A stretch of DNA of 64,000 nt from CAZAQS01 sp964486825 (GCA_964486825.1 CAZAQS010000003.1:1-64000), one strand, 5' to 3'. Shown: positions 8,789-18,939, counted from the first letter of the stretch. Numbers and translations are program-made. Notes: generated by a model not told the origin, from the letters alone.

Positions 8789-10297
8789 ATGATTGGATTA
8801 ACCGATTTATCTCTCCACGAAGCCTTGCATGCTCTGCGCCGGGGAGATGTCTCCAGCCGGGAGCTGGTGCAGGCTTTCCTGGAACGGATCGAAAGGTTGG
8901 ATCCCCAGCTACAGGCGTTCCTGAGCCTGGCGCCTGAAAGCGCCCTGAACCAGGCAGACCAGGTTGACAGGCGACTGGTGGATTGGCGACGAAACTCCAG
9001 CGAGTCCTTACCGCCACTTATAGGCGCCCCGTTGGCAGTCAAGGATATCCTGTGCGTCAAGGGCATGCCCTGCACCTGTGGCTCTCGGATCCTGGAAAAC
9101 TTTATCCCGCCTTATACCGCCACCGCCGTAGAGCGGTTGCTCTCGGCCGGAGCCATTGTCTTAGGCAAAACCAATACTGACGAATTTGCCATGGGTTCCT
9201 CTACGGAAAACTCGGCCTACTTCACCACCCGAAATCCCTGGAATAGCAGGCATGTACCGGGCGGCTCTTCCGGCGGCAGCGCTGCGGCAGTAGCGGCTCG
9301 CCTTGTCCCGGCAGCCCTGGGCACCGATACCGGAGGCAGCGTACGACAGCCGGCCGCTTACTGCGGTGTGACCGGCATCAAACCAACATACGGGCGGATC
9401 TCTCGCTATGGGCTGGTGGCATTTGGATCCTCTTTGGATACCGTCGGCGCGTTCGCCCGCAGCGCTGCCGATACCGCTCTGCTTTTTCAGGTTATGGCCG
9501 GCGCAGACCCGCTGGATGCAACCTCCGTAGATCTCCCGGTTCCGTCCCTGGATGGTATGTATCCGGCTAACCAATCGGCAAGCGTTGATGCGGAGCCATC
9601 CTTGAAAGGCGCACGGCTTGGTGTGCCCGAAGAGTACTTCATCGAAGGCATCCAGCCGGAGGTTGAAACGGCGGTCTGGGAAGCCATCCACAGGCTTGAA
9701 GCGCTTGGCGCTGAGGTCAGCTCCATCAGCTTACCGCATACGCAATACGCCCTGCCGGTCTATTATTTGATCGCTCCAGCCGAGGCGTCTGCCAACCTGG
9801 CCCGTTATGATGGTGTGCGCTACGGGCCTCGTATATCAGGGAAAGAAATGTGGGACGTTTTCTACGAGACCCGGGGAGCCAGGTTCGGACAGGAGGTCAA
9901 GCGCCGCATCATGCTCGGTACCTATGCCCTATCTGCCGGTTACTACGAGGCCTATTATGGCCAGGCCCAGAAGGTCCGCACGCTGATCCAACGCGACTTT
10001 GAGCAGGCCTTCCAGCATGTCGATATGATCGCCGCCCCAGTAGCCCCTACCACCGCCTTCCGCATTGGTGAGCACAGCGGAGACCCTCTCTCGATGTACC
10101 TGGAGGACGTCTTCACCCTGCCGGCTAACCTGGCTGGTGTGCCGGGCATTACCTTCCCGGTAGGATTCGACAACCAGGGTTTGCCTGTGGGTATGCAATT
10201 GATGGGCCCTCATTTCCAGGAAGAACGCCTTTTCCAGACCGTGCATGCCTACCAGCAGATTTCGGATTGGCACCACCGCAGGCCTCCTTTAGATTAA
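8789..10297 (+). CDS. gatA: Aspartyl/glutamyl-tRNA amidotransferase subunit A
   Basis: A 502-residue amidase-signature protein that releases ammonia from glutamine for GatB. The Ser-cisSer-Lys triad is Lys85 (A-V-K-D), Ser160 (G-G-S-S-G-G-S) and Ser184 (D-T-G-G-S-V-R-Q), with the same spacing as in characterised GatA. Motif I-K-P-T-Y-G-R follows. An open frame extends upstream to 8702, but the ATG at 8789 begins the conserved N-terminus. It forms an operon with gatC. Confidence 0.97.
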   Translation: MIGLTDLSLHEALHALRRGDVSSRELVQAFLERIERLDPQLQAFLSLAPESALNQADQVDRRLVDWRRNSSESLPPLIGAPLAVKDILCVKGMPCTCGSRILENFIPPYTATAVERLLSAGAIVLGKTNTDEFAMGSSTENSAYFTTRNPWNSRHVPGGSSGGSAAAVAARLVPAALGTDTGGSVRQPAAYCGVTGIKPTYGRISRYGLVAFGSSLDTVGAFARSAADTALLFQVMAGADPLDATSVDLPVPSLDGMYPANQSASVDAEPSLKGARLGVPEEYFIEGIQPEVETAVWEAIHRLEALGAEVSSISLPHTQYALPVYYLIAPAEASANLARYDGVRYGPRISGKEMWDVFYETRGARFGQEVKRRIMLGTYALSAGYYEAYYGQAQKVRTLIQRDFEQAFQHVDMIAAPVAPTTAFRIGEHSGDPLSMYLEDVFTLPANLAGVPGITFPVGFDNQGLPVGMQLMGPHFQEERLFQTVHAYQQISDWHHRRPPLD

Positions 10298-10339
10298 GCT
10301 GGACAGGTAATTCGCCCAGCAAGCCTTTGAAAGGATCCT

Positions 10340-12046
10340 ATGTTCGCCTCTCTACCTGTAACAGTCGATGATTTCCAGTATTGGCCCTGGTCGAAAATCG
10401 AAGCTTATTACAAGGACCTGGCAGCCCGATCCTTAAGCTCATCCAATATCCGGGAGTGGCTTGCAGACTGGAGCGCGTTAAAAGAGCTGGTCGTAGAGAC
10501 CTATAATCGCCTGTATGTAGCCAATACTTGCGATACGACCAACCAGGAGGTAGAGCAGCGCTTGCTGGCTTTCCTGGAGGATATCTTCCCAAATACTGAG
10601 GCCGGAGACCAGGCCCTGAAACAAAAGCTGTTGGAAAGCGGACTCCGCCCGGATGGCTTCGAGCAGCCTTTGCTCAATATGCACACTGAATCGGCCCTGT
10701 TTCGCCAGGAGAACCTGCCCTTGCTGGCAGAAGAGCGGCGCTTGAACACAGAGTACGACAAGATTATTGGAGCACAGGTCATCGAGTGGGAAGGCAAGGA
10801 GGTCACCCTATCGCAGCTCTTACCCGTATATCTCGACCTGGATCGTGAGAAGAGGGAGCATGCCTGGCGCAAGGCCTCCGAGCGGCAGATGCAAGACCGC
10901 CAGGCGATCAATGACCTGTGGGTGAAGTATATGGACCTGCGCCGGCAGTTGGCTGCAAACGCTGGGTTGGATAATTACCGCTCTTATCGCTGGCGGCAGT
11001 TGCTACGCTTCGACTACACGCCGGCAAATTGCCAGGCGCTCCATAAGGCAATCGAAGAGCTGGTCGTACCGGCTGCCTACCGTATTTACGAGTCCCACCG
11101 TAAGGCCATGGAGTTGGATAAGCTTCGCCCCTGGGATATGGACTGGGACCGGGCCGTGGATCCCCTGGGCCGGTCTCCATTGCACCCCTACGAATCGGTA
11201 CCGGACCTGGAAGAGAAAGCCGCTTCGATCTTCCAACGTGTCGACCCCCAGCTAGGCGAGTACTTCTCCAAAATGCGCCGCCAGGGCTTACTGGACCTGG
11301 AGAACCGCAAAGGGAAAGCCCCCGGTGGCTACTGCATCGACTTCCCTAGGGAGCACCTGCCCTTTATCTTTATGAACTCGGTTGGGATCCATGATGACGT
11401 GCAAACCATTCTCCACGAAGGCGGGCATGCCTTCCATATCTTTGAATCCGTCCACTTACCTTATTACCATCAAAGGGAGCCTGGGATAGAATTTGCCGAG
11501 GTGGCCTCCACAGCTATGGAGCTGCTGAGCGCCCCGTATATCTCCTCAGATCAGGGCGGCTTTTACTCAAAGGAAGATGCAGCCAGGGCTCGCATAGAAC
11601 ACCTTAAAGGATTTATCCGCTTCTGGCCCTATATGTCCGTGGTCGACTCCTTCCAGCATTGGGTATACGAGAATCATACCGAGGCCAGCGACCCGCGCAA
11701 CTGCGACGCAAAGTGGTCTGAGCTGTGGGCGCGTTTTATGCCTGGTGTGGATTGGAGTGGTTTTGAAGAGTGGGCGGCTACCGGTTGGCAGCGGAAGTTA
11801 CATATCCTGCAGGTGCCTTTTTATTATATCGAATACGGGCTGGCAGGCCTGGGGGCCATCCAGGTCTGGAGTAACTCCCTAAATGATCATACCGGCGCCG
11901 TGCGAGCCTACCGCAAAGCCCTTTCCCTGGGGGGTACAGTCCCCCTGCCGGTTTTGTTCGAGACAGCCGGAGCCAGCTTATCTTTTGACCGGCGTACAGT
12001 CAGCAGGGCCGTTCGTTTATTGGAAGATACGATTACGGCTCTATGA
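10340..12046 (+). CDS. pepF: M3 family oligoendopeptidase (PepF-like)
   Basis: A 568-residue zinc metallopeptidase that degrades short peptides in the cytoplasm. The zinc site is H359-E-G-G-H363 with the distal ligand Glu387 in F-A-E-V-A-S, as in thimet/PepF enzymes. No signal peptide is seen. Length matches the family. It overlaps the next gene by ATGA, which suggests translational coupling with the DUF402 protein. The PepF subfamily call is likely but not certain; M3 membership is. Confidence 0.92.
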   Translation: MFASLPVTVDDFQYWPWSKIEAYYKDLAARSLSSSNIREWLADWSALKELVVETYNRLYVANTCDTTNQEVEQRLLAFLEDIFPNTEAGDQALKQKLLESGLRPDGFEQPLLNMHTESALFRQENLPLLAEERRLNTEYDKIIGAQVIEWEGKEVTLSQLLPVYLDLDREKREHAWRKASERQMQDRQAINDLWVKYMDLRRQLAANAGLDNYRSYRWRQLLRFDYTPANCQALHKAIEELVVPAAYRIYESHRKAMELDKLRPWDMDWDRAVDPLGRSPLHPYESVPDLEEKAASIFQRVDPQLGEYFSKMRRQGLLDLENRKGKAPGGYCIDFPREHLPFIFMNSVGIHDDVQTILHEGGHAFHIFESVHLPYYHQREPGIEFAEVASTAMELLSAPYISSDQGGFYSKEDAARARIEHLKGFIRFWPYMSVVDSFQHWVYENHTEASDPRNCDAKWSELWARFMPGVDWSGFEEWAATGWQRKLHILQVPFYYIEYGLAGLGAIQVWSNSLNDHTGAVRAYRKALSLGGTVPLPVLFETAGASLSFDRRTVSRAVRLLEDTITAL

Positions 12047-12666
12047 ATCACGTGGATATGGAAAGTGAGGAGCTCATGCTGCAGCACGCATTCAAGAAAT
12101 CATTGATCGTTTGGTGGAGGTTTGGGAAAGAGCATGGTGGTGAAGAATTCCAGCTCAACACCACCGAACAGGTGCGCTCTCATCTGCAGAAGAAAATCGA
12201 TGAGTTTCGCCAAACGCCCGACAACCTTTGGAGATGGTGGCAGGTGGATGAAAACCTGATCGTGGAGCGTTGGGATACCTCACCAGAGCATACCGGCCCG
12301 GACACACGCATCTATTACCTTCTGAAGCGCGGTCTATCGATTATCGAAAACATCCATTTGCCGCCGCCGGACAACAACTGGAAATGGTATATCCACGTCT
12401 GTGACTTCGAGTACCATTCAGAGCTGGACACCTGGATGATGAAGGATTTGTTCTGCGACATCCTGGTGGCAGACGACAACCGCACTTACCATATGTACGA
12501 CTTGCCGGACCTGGCCCAGGCCCTGGATGTAGGGCTGATCACCGCCGCTGAGACGCGTGAGATTTTAAAAAGGGTGGATTGGGTGGTCACCAGCATTGCT
12601 CGCGGGGAATTCCCCTTTGAGGAAATCAAGCTCGGCCAGATTTCCTGCAGCCAATTGGGCTGGTAA
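12043..12666 (+). CDS. DUF402 domain-containing protein
   Basis: A 207-residue protein. The central part has the DUF402 pattern: aromatic-rich strands (N-N-W-K-W-Y-I-H-V-C-D-F-E), D-x-x-W-M-M-K-D-L-F-C-D-I-L-V and M-Y-D-L-P-D-L-A-Q-A. Some DUF402 proteins are nucleoside di/triphosphate phosphatases, so a metal-dependent phosphatase role is possible but unproven here. The ATG overlaps the pepF stop (ATGA); Met6 and Met12 are alternative starts. Confidence 0.75.
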   Translation: MNHVDMESEELMLQHAFKKSLIVWWRFGKEHGGEEFQLNTTEQVRSHLQKKIDEFRQTPDNLWRWWQVDENLIVERWDTSPEHTGPDTRIYYLLKRGLSIIENIHLPPPDNNWKWYIHVCDFEYHSELDTWMMKDLFCDILVADDNRTYHMYDLPDLAQALDVGLITAAETREILKRVDWVVTSIARGEFPFEEIKLGQISCSQLGW

Positions 12667-12695
12667 ATTTCTCAAGCCTGGAGTTTATTAGCCCC

Positions 12696-13334
12696 TCATC
12701 CGTTAAAGGTGACTTCTTCTTTCCCGGTCAGCTTATCTTGTACTTTTGAGACCACCAGCTGCAAATGATCCGGGTTAGCCACGTAATCGAGCTCATCCGA
12801 TGGAATGGCCAGCACCGGGCACTGGCAGAAAGAGGCGATCCATTCCTCGTATAGATCGTTGAGCTGTTGCAGGTATTCAGCGGTGATGCTCCGCTCGTAG
12901 TCCCGGGCGCGATATGAGATGCGCTGCAATAAGGTGCTCGTAGAGGCGCGTAGATAGACCACCAGGTCGGGCGGGGGCAGGAAGCGGGTGAGTACTTCGT
13001 ACAGATCCCGGTAAGTCTGGTAATCCCGCTCGTTCATCCAGCCCTGCCGATACAGGTTGTGAGCAAAGACCTCGGCGTCCTCGTAAACGCTGCGGTCCTG
13101 CATAACGGAGGTGGGGTGGTGCAGGAGTTGGTGGTGGCCTTTAAGCCGGTGGGTTAGAAAGTAGATCTGGGAATGGAAGGCCCAGGCGCGCATATCCGCA
13201 TAGAAATCGGCCAGGTAGGGGTTTTCCAAATGCGGCTCGTAGAAAGGCTCCCAGCCCAGATGTTGGCAGAGCAGCCTCACCAGGGTAGATTTCCCCACCC
13301 CGATATTGCCAGCGATCACGACAAATTTTTTCAC
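12696..13334 (-). CDS. Deoxynucleoside kinase (dAdo/dGuo/dCyd kinase family)
   Basis: A 212-residue P-loop kinase that phosphorylates deoxynucleosides in salvage. Walker A is G-N-I-G-V-G-K-S-T (residues 9-17), the D-R-S motif is Asp80-Arg81-Ser82 (Q-D-R-S-V-Y-E-D), and the lid region is rich in Arg (R-I-S-Y-R-A-R-D-Y-E-R). Length fits the bacterial dNK family; exact specificity is not readable. Its start overlaps the stop of the upstream PPDK-like gene by 4 bases, so the two are likely co-translated. Confidence 0.9.
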   Translation of the reverse strand: MKKFVVIAGNIGVGKSTLVRLLCQHLGWEPFYEPHLENPYLADFYADMRAWAFHSQIYFLTHRLKGHHQLLHHPTSVMQDRSVYEDAEVFAHNLYRQGWMNERDYQTYRDLYEVLTRFLPPPDLVVYLRASTSTLLQRISYRARDYERSITAEYLQQLNDLYEEWIASFCQCPVLAIPSDELDYVANPDHLQLVVSKVQDKLTGKEEVTFNG

Positions 13335-15667
13335 GCCGCCTCCTCGTCTGGAGAGAAGAAGACTGCCGCCCGCCCCTTCTCGTTATCCATGACCAGGTCC
13401 AGGTGGTGGCCTGGACGGTAATCGCCGACTGAAATCAAACGCAGGGCTTTTTCCAGCCCTTTCTCCCGCGGGGCATAATCCAGCAAGCGGTTGGAGGTGT
13501 TATAGAAAAAGTCCCGGTTAAAAATGGCATCATCGTCGTCAAGGTAGACAGCCAGCGGAAAGATATGCGCCTCCACCAGGTCCTGGAAGAAGTGCGTCCC
13601 AAAAGAGGGCTCTGGCGCAGAGCCGATGCCTTTACCGGCCAACTCTACCAGGGCGCGAGTGTTGTAGATATCCGAGTAGCTGACATACACGCCCAGGTCA
13701 GGGTTCACAGTCCCCCAACGGCCCGGTCCGACACAGATGAAAGTCTTCCCCGCCAGGATGGCATTCAGCCGTCCAACGGCGCGTCCGATCTCTTTGCGTT
13801 CTGCAGTGGTTTCCAGGGAGAAATAGCCTTCCGGGCTTACAAAGATCACGAAACAGATATCGTCCACTGTCCCATGCGGTACCATGCGCCGCGTAGACAG
13901 GACGATATCCTCGGTGAACAAGGTGCTTGGCAGGTGGGCGATGGTATCCTTGATATGGCTTTGTGGGCGACATTGAAGCAAGGAGATCTCCAGTGCCGGT
14001 TTCAAGGACTGCGGGTCCTGGATGTGGATGGTAAACTCCGTATCTACCGGAGATTTGTAGTTCTTTTCCAGGATCTTTAACATCCTGCGCATCAGGTTGG
14101 CCATATTCGTGCGCCTGAGCAAACCGTCGAAGGTAAGCACAAGGTTTTTTGTTTTCCCGGCTGCCAGCTTGCTACGCATGGGCACCAGGTACCCATCCTG
14201 CTCGACCTGCGCAAGGTATCGCAAGGCCGGGTAATCCGGGGAGATCACTTCCATGACCCGCAAGGTCTTGAACTGGTTCTCTTCCAGGTCGATCAGGTCT
14301 ATGTGCGATTGCGAATAGCGCCGGATGGCTTTAGGAGACTCCTCAGGCCTGAGCAAAGGGTGGCTGAGGGCGATCAGGCGCGGGTAGTCATTGTCCACCC
14401 GCTCAACAGCTCGGGTACCCAACCCCCATACCAGGCGAACAAAACCGTCCTCCTGGCGGATGTTAGGAGACCAGCGATATAGATTACGGCTGAAGGCCAC
14501 CCCGGCAGCATGGGGCATGAAGAATTTTCCGAACTTCTCACCCTGTACAACTTGAAGCAGGATAGCCATGCGCTCGTCGTAGTCCTGCAATTCCCGGCTG
14601 CGACGATACAGGAGCGCATCGGGGTTAAAGATGCTGGAGTATACCCGCTTGATGGCCCGGGTCAGGTCATCCAAGTTTTGTTCTGGGCTGCCCTGGTTTG
14701 GACAGAAATGGCTTTCGTATTTGCCGGCAAAGGAGGTGCCGAAATTATCCTCCAACAGGCTGGAAGAGCGTACGATGAGGGGTTGGTTTTTGACCTGCTC
14801 TAGCAGCTCGCTCAATCGCTCGAGCGTATCCAGCGGGAACTTGCCTTTCAAGAAATCAGCCTGGATCTGAGGATATTCTGCCCGGAACTGATCTTCGGTC
14901 TTGTACTTCTGATCTCCCCAGTGCATCAGCCCATTCAAGCTCATAAAGATATAGGTCAAATCTGCGCCCAGGAAATAGGATTCGGGTACCTTCACGGAAA
15001 AACGGATCTCGTCGTCGCCCACTTCTTGGAGAATGCGGGCCGCCAGGAGCATGCCGGCCGATTTCCCACCGATCTTGCCTTCGCCGATCTTGTGTTGGCG
15101 GATCTGGATCAGGTCCGTCATCGTAAACCAATCTTTGGCGATGTTCACATAAGCAAGCTGGTCGCTGATCATGGTGCGGATCAGTACGACTTTGATCTCT
15201 CTCAGGCGCGCCTCCGCCTGCTGCCGCTTCTCCGGTGACATCTTCTCGATAGCTAATGCCTGCTCGAAGAGCATGTCTTGAGGCGCCAGCTCGGGATTGA
15301 AGGATACCAGCAGGTCTTGCGGAGCTGCTCCCCGCTCGGTCAGCGCTTCGCGAACGATCTGCTCGAACAGGCTGTAAGGCAGGTTATACGCGAAATAGAA
15401 ATCCGTCAGGTGATCACGCACCCGCATCAAGCGCAGCTCCCAGACATTGTTCGGCTCCTCCTCGAAAGGATTATGCAAAGCCTCCCGGGCCTGGGAACGG
15501 ATGGCATGCTCACGGACCTCGGCTTCGAAGGTATGCTGGGTGATGACGCCGCGTTCGAACATCTCCCGGCGCATGCGCGCCCGGATTTGGGTGCTCAAGA
15601 TGGGATACTGGGCCAGGGCCAAGTAGATGCTTAGGGTCCTGTCTGAAGATACAGAAGGAAGGGACAT
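13331..15667 (-). CDS. PEP/pyruvate-binding (PPDK N-terminal) domain protein
   Basis: A 778-residue protein whose central and C-terminal parts match the ATP-grasp-like nucleotide-binding domain of pyruvate phosphate dikinase/PEP synthase: K-I-G-G-K-S-A-G-M near residue 200, P-L-I-V-R-S-S-S-L-L-E-D-N, G-T-S-F-A-G-K-Y-E-S and A-G-V-A-F-S-R-N. The phospho-His swivelling domain and the PEP-binding barrel of true PPDK are not recognisable, so it should not carry out the full reaction. The N-terminal 190 residues are helical and unassigned. The substrate is unknown. Confidence 0.8.
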   Translation of the reverse strand: MSLPSVSSDRTLSIYLALAQYPILSTQIRARMRREMFERGVITQHTFEAEVREHAIRSQAREALHNPFEEEPNNVWELRLMRVRDHLTDFYFAYNLPYSLFEQIVREALTERGAAPQDLLVSFNPELAPQDMLFEQALAIEKMSPEKRQQAEARLREIKVVLIRTMISDQLAYVNIAKDWFTMTDLIQIRQHKIGEGKIGGKSAGMLLAARILQEVGDDEIRFSVKVPESYFLGADLTYIFMSLNGLMHWGDQKYKTEDQFRAEYPQIQADFLKGKFPLDTLERLSELLEQVKNQPLIVRSSSLLEDNFGTSFAGKYESHFCPNQGSPEQNLDDLTRAIKRVYSSIFNPDALLYRRSRELQDYDERMAILLQVVQGEKFGKFFMPHAAGVAFSRNLYRWSPNIRQEDGFVRLVWGLGTRAVERVDNDYPRLIALSHPLLRPEESPKAIRRYSQSHIDLIDLEENQFKTLRVMEVISPDYPALRYLAQVEQDGYLVPMRSKLAAGKTKNLVLTFDGLLRRTNMANLMRRMLKILEKNYKSPVDTEFTIHIQDPQSLKPALEISLLQCRPQSHIKDTIAHLPSTLFTEDIVLSTRRMVPHGTVDDICFVIFVSPEGYFSLETTAERKEIGRAVGRLNAILAGKTFICVGPGRWGTVNPDLGVYVSYSDIYNTRALVELAGKGIGSAPEPSFGTHFFQDLVEAHIFPLAVYLDDDDAIFNRDFFYNTSNRLLDYAPREKGLEKALRLISVGDYRPGHHLDLVMDNEKGRAAVFFSPDEEAA

Positions 15668-15735
15668 GAGGCCTATCGAATATTTACTTCAATCATGACG
15701 CCAGGGACAGATCTGGCTGCGTTAAAAACCCCGGA

Positions 15736-16869
15736 TTAACTGCCCAGGTGCATTGGCATGATCACGTGCAGGAAATTCTCTTCCCCTACTGGCCGGATCA
15801 CCCCTGGGCTGGTATCTGCGGTGGTTTCCAGGGCCACGTTAGGACTCTTGATGACGTCCAATACCTCGCGCATGAAGCGCACGTTGAAGGCAATCAGGAT
15901 GGGCGGGCCTTCAATGCTGGCGTCCACTGTGGTCTGGTTCGAGCCTGTTTCCTCCGAATGCCCGGATATCTCGACCGTCCCCGGTTGCATATCCCCGCCT
16001 GGCGTGATATTGATACGCGCGATATGCGAGCCCTCACGGGCGAAGATCTCAGCCTGCTTGCAGGCTTTCAGGAAAGCACCAGTAGAAAGCACAGTGCGAG
16101 TCTGGTAAGAGCGCGGGATGACCTGCTCCAGGTCGGGAAAACTACCTTCGATCAGTTGGGAAGCCAGCTCGATATCCTTCATTCGGAAGATGACCTGGCC
16201 TCTACCCGGTGGGATGACCATGGTCAGGACCTGGTCCCCATCCCCCGCGATGCGAGCCAGCTCAGCCAGAGCCCGGGCCGGGATGACGGCCTTGATCGGG
16301 CGAGGTACGGAAGTAGATAGTTCAGCCTTACGTACAGATAGCCGGAAGCCATCCGCGGCCTCCAATCCAATCTTATTGCCTTGCAAGGTAACCAACACAC
16401 CCGTCAAGATCGGCCGGGCTTCGTCTGTTGAAGCGGCGAAGACCACCTGTTGGATCATCTCCTTCAAGTCTGCCACGTTGATCTGGATGCCCTGCCCAAG
16501 ATCAGGGACAGGGATGGGAGGGAATTCCTGTGCATCGATGCATTTGATATCTGTATTCGAAGAACCGCACACCACGTTGATCGATTGGGTGCGCACGTTG
16601 AGGCTCATCTCCACCCGGTCGCTGGGAAGGGTGCTGACCAGATCGGTAAAGGTACGGGCCGGGATGGTTGTGGATCCCTCCTCCTCGATCTTGGCTCCGA
16701 TCCAACAGGTAATGCCTAATTCCAGGTTGGTCGCAGACAGGCGCAGGCGGCCTTCATCGGTGGCGACCAATACGTTGGCAAGCACGGGTAGGGTACTTCG
16801 GGGAGAGACCGCACGCGAGACGATATTCAAACCGTGGGCAAGGTTCTCTTGAAGGACGGACACTTTCAT
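15736..16869 (-). CDS. dnaN: DNA polymerase III beta subunit (sliding clamp)
   Basis: A 377-residue clamp subunit; the dimeric ring tethers polymerase III to DNA. Three consecutive clamp folds are visible, with the typical N-terminus (L-x-x-x-L-x-x-V-x-x-A-V-x-x-R-S-T-L-P-V-L), the E-A-A-D-G-F-R-L-S-V motif of domain 2, and the C-terminal M-P-M-H-L. A strong purine-rich Shine-Dalgarno (GAGGAGG) precedes the ATG. dnaA and recF are not adjacent, but a DnaA-box region lies 3.7 kb away. Confidence 0.97.
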   Translation of the reverse strand: MKVSVLQENLAHGLNIVSRAVSPRSTLPVLANVLVATDEGRLRLSATNLELGITCWIGAKIEEEGSTTIPARTFTDLVSTLPSDRVEMSLNVRTQSINVVCGSSNTDIKCIDAQEFPPIPVPDLGQGIQINVADLKEMIQQVVFAASTDEARPILTGVLVTLQGNKIGLEAADGFRLSVRKAELSTSVPRPIKAVIPARALAELARIAGDGDQVLTMVIPPGRGQVIFRMKDIELASQLIEGSFPDLEQVIPRSYQTRTVLSTGAFLKACKQAEIFAREGSHIARINITPGGDMQPGTVEISGHSEETGSNQTTVDASIEGPPILIAFNVRFMREVLDVIKSPNVALETTADTSPGVIRPVGEENFLHVIMPMHLGS

Positions 16870-17065
16870 CGGGATCCCCTCCTCAAGTCATTATGGATCA
16901 TTGGCGGCATAAAGACCGGCGGATTTCAGAGTAGAGTATACAACGAGATGGCCGAATTCGCCAGACTAAGTCGTAAGATCGAGGAGAAGAGCTGGTGCGT
17001 GCAAAGGCATAGATTTGTTGTAAAATCGTGTCCGAAAGCAGTTATAAGGAGCAACGGTACAATCA

Positions 17066-18931
17066 ATGAGCCTGGATATGTGGATAGCCCTGGGCATCCT
17101 GGTCGCCGCCATCGTCCTGTTCGTTACCGAGTGGTTACGAGTGGATGTAGTAGCCATCGGTGTTATGGTGGCTTTGATGCTGACCAATTTGCTGACAGCC
17201 CAGGAAGCCATCGCCGGATTCTCGAACCCGGCTGTGTTGACCATCGCATCTCTGTTTATCGTTGGCGGCGGTGTGATGCAAACCGGTCTGGCTGCCACGA
17301 TCGGTGAGGGCATCCTGAAAGTCGCCGGAACACGTCCGGGTCGCCTGACTGTAGTGATCATGACAGCCGTAGCCCTCTTGTCGGCTGTGATGAGCGATAC
17401 AGGTACGGTCGCTGTCCTGCTTCCGGCAATCATCAGCCTAGGGGTCAGCGCAAAGATCAGCCCTTCCAAGCTGCTGATGCCGTTATCCTTCGGCTCCTTG
17501 TTAGGTGGAGCGACGACTTTGATTGGCACGCCCCCCAATATCATCGTTAGCGATATCCTGCGTGAGCAAGGGTTGCAACCATTTAGCTTCTTCAGCTATA
17601 CTCCGGTGGGCCTGTTACTGTTCGTTGCAGGAGTCCTGTTCATGCTCTTCTTTGGCCGGCATCTGCTACCGGATCACAAGCCCAAACAGGAAGTCCAACG
17701 TGTCGAAACGCCGGAGGAGCTGATCGACCTCTATCGCCTGCCGGATAACTTGTTCCGGCTGCGTGTGCGCCGTGAGTCGGCCCTGGCAGGCAAATCGATC
17801 CTGGAGGCTCGCCTGGGGCAGGAGCACGGATTGACTGTTTTAGACGTCTTGCGCCCGGCTAAGGAGCGTGATCCGCAGGGCAGGCCCAGGCGAACTGCTA
17901 ACAAAACCAACGGGTATCACTCCATCCCCCCTACTCCTGACACCATCCTTCAATCCGGGGACGTCTTGATCGCACAAGTCGACCCGAAAGATATCGGACA
18001 CCTCGCCGCGAGCTTGAACCTGGGTGTTCAACCGGCTGACAGTGATGAATCCTCCCTGATCAGCACAGAAGTTGGTGTGGCAGAGGTCCTTCTACCGCCG
18101 CGTTCCTCCCTGCTTGGAAAGAGCCTGGTCGACGTGCAGTTTGGCAGCCTGTACCACCTGACCGTGCTGGGTATCAACCGGCCTGGTATCGAAGAGTCTC
18201 TGGATCTAAAGGAAACCGAGCTGCGATTCGGAGATACCCTGTTGGTGCAGGGGCCGTGGAAGAATATCCTCGACCTACGCCAGAAGCGTCGGGACTTCGT
18301 CGTCATGGGGCAACCGGAACAGGTTTTAGGAGCTCCGGCGCGGGCCAAAGCTCCTCTGGCAGCGCTTGTGCTGCTAGGGATGCTGGTGGTCATGATCACA
18401 GACCTGATGCCCCTGGCAACTGCCAGTATGCTGGCTGCCCTGGTGATGATCCTGACCGGTTGCCTGACGATCGACGAGGCCTACGAGGCGGTTGATTGGA
18501 AGAGCATCGTGCTGATCGCCGGCATGCTGCCGATGGCCACGGCGCTGGAAAATGTAGGCCTGGTTGACCTGGCGTCGCAGGGTTTCACACAAGGCTTAGG
18601 CAATTACGGGCCTAGTATCGTCCTGGGGGGTTTCTTCTTGCTGACTTCCATTTTTACTCAGGTGCTTTCCAATACCGCCACGACCGTTCTGCTTGCTCCG
18701 ATCGCCCTGGCTTCCGCCGTCCAGCTAGGTGTCCAACCGTATGCCTTCCTGATGGGCATCGCGATCGCGGCTTCGATGGCGTTTGCTTCTCCGGTGGCCT
18801 CGCCTGCTAACACACTGGTGATGGGGGCTGGGCACTACCGCTTCAGCGATTACATCCGGGTGGGCGTACCCCTGATCTTTGTCACGCTGGTGGTGGCTAT
18901 GCTTTCAATCCCCGTGGTATTTCCTTTCTGA
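17066..18931 (+). CDS. SLC13-family permease with two internal RCK_C (TrkA_C) domains
   Basis: A 621-residue inner-membrane transporter. About five spans (residues 1-190, including the S-D-T-G-T-V-A-V-L-L-P motif and G-T-P-P-N) precede a soluble insert of about 220 residues holding two RCK_C-like domains (R-x-S-x-L-x-G-K-S-I-x-E and R-S-S-L-L-G-K-S-L), then a second membrane half with S-N-T-A-T-T-V-L-L-A-P. This is the architecture of the CitT/DASS-like permeases with regulatory RCK_C inserts. Substrate (dicarboxylate, sulfate or other anion) cannot be told. Confidence 0.9.
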   Translation: MSLDMWIALGILVAAIVLFVTEWLRVDVVAIGVMVALMLTNLLTAQEAIAGFSNPAVLTIASLFIVGGGVMQTGLAATIGEGILKVAGTRPGRLTVVIMTAVALLSAVMSDTGTVAVLLPAIISLGVSAKISPSKLLMPLSFGSLLGGATTLIGTPPNIIVSDILREQGLQPFSFFSYTPVGLLLFVAGVLFMLFFGRHLLPDHKPKQEVQRVETPEELIDLYRLPDNLFRLRVRRESALAGKSILEARLGQEHGLTVLDVLRPAKERDPQGRPRRTANKTNGYHSIPPTPDTILQSGDVLIAQVDPKDIGHLAASLNLGVQPADSDESSLISTEVGVAEVLLPPRSSLLGKSLVDVQFGSLYHLTVLGINRPGIEESLDLKETELRFGDTLLVQGPWKNILDLRQKRRDFVVMGQPEQVLGAPARAKAPLAALVLLGMLVVMITDLMPLATASMLAALVMILTGCLTIDEAYEAVDWKSIVLIAGMLPMATALENVGLVDLASQGFTQGLGNYGPSIVLGGFFLLTSIFTQVLSNTATTVLLAPIALASAVQLGVQPYAFLMGIAIAASMAFASPVASPANTLVMGAGHYRFSDYIRVGVPLIFVTLVVAMLSIPVVFPF

Positions 18932-18939
18932 CGGCTATC

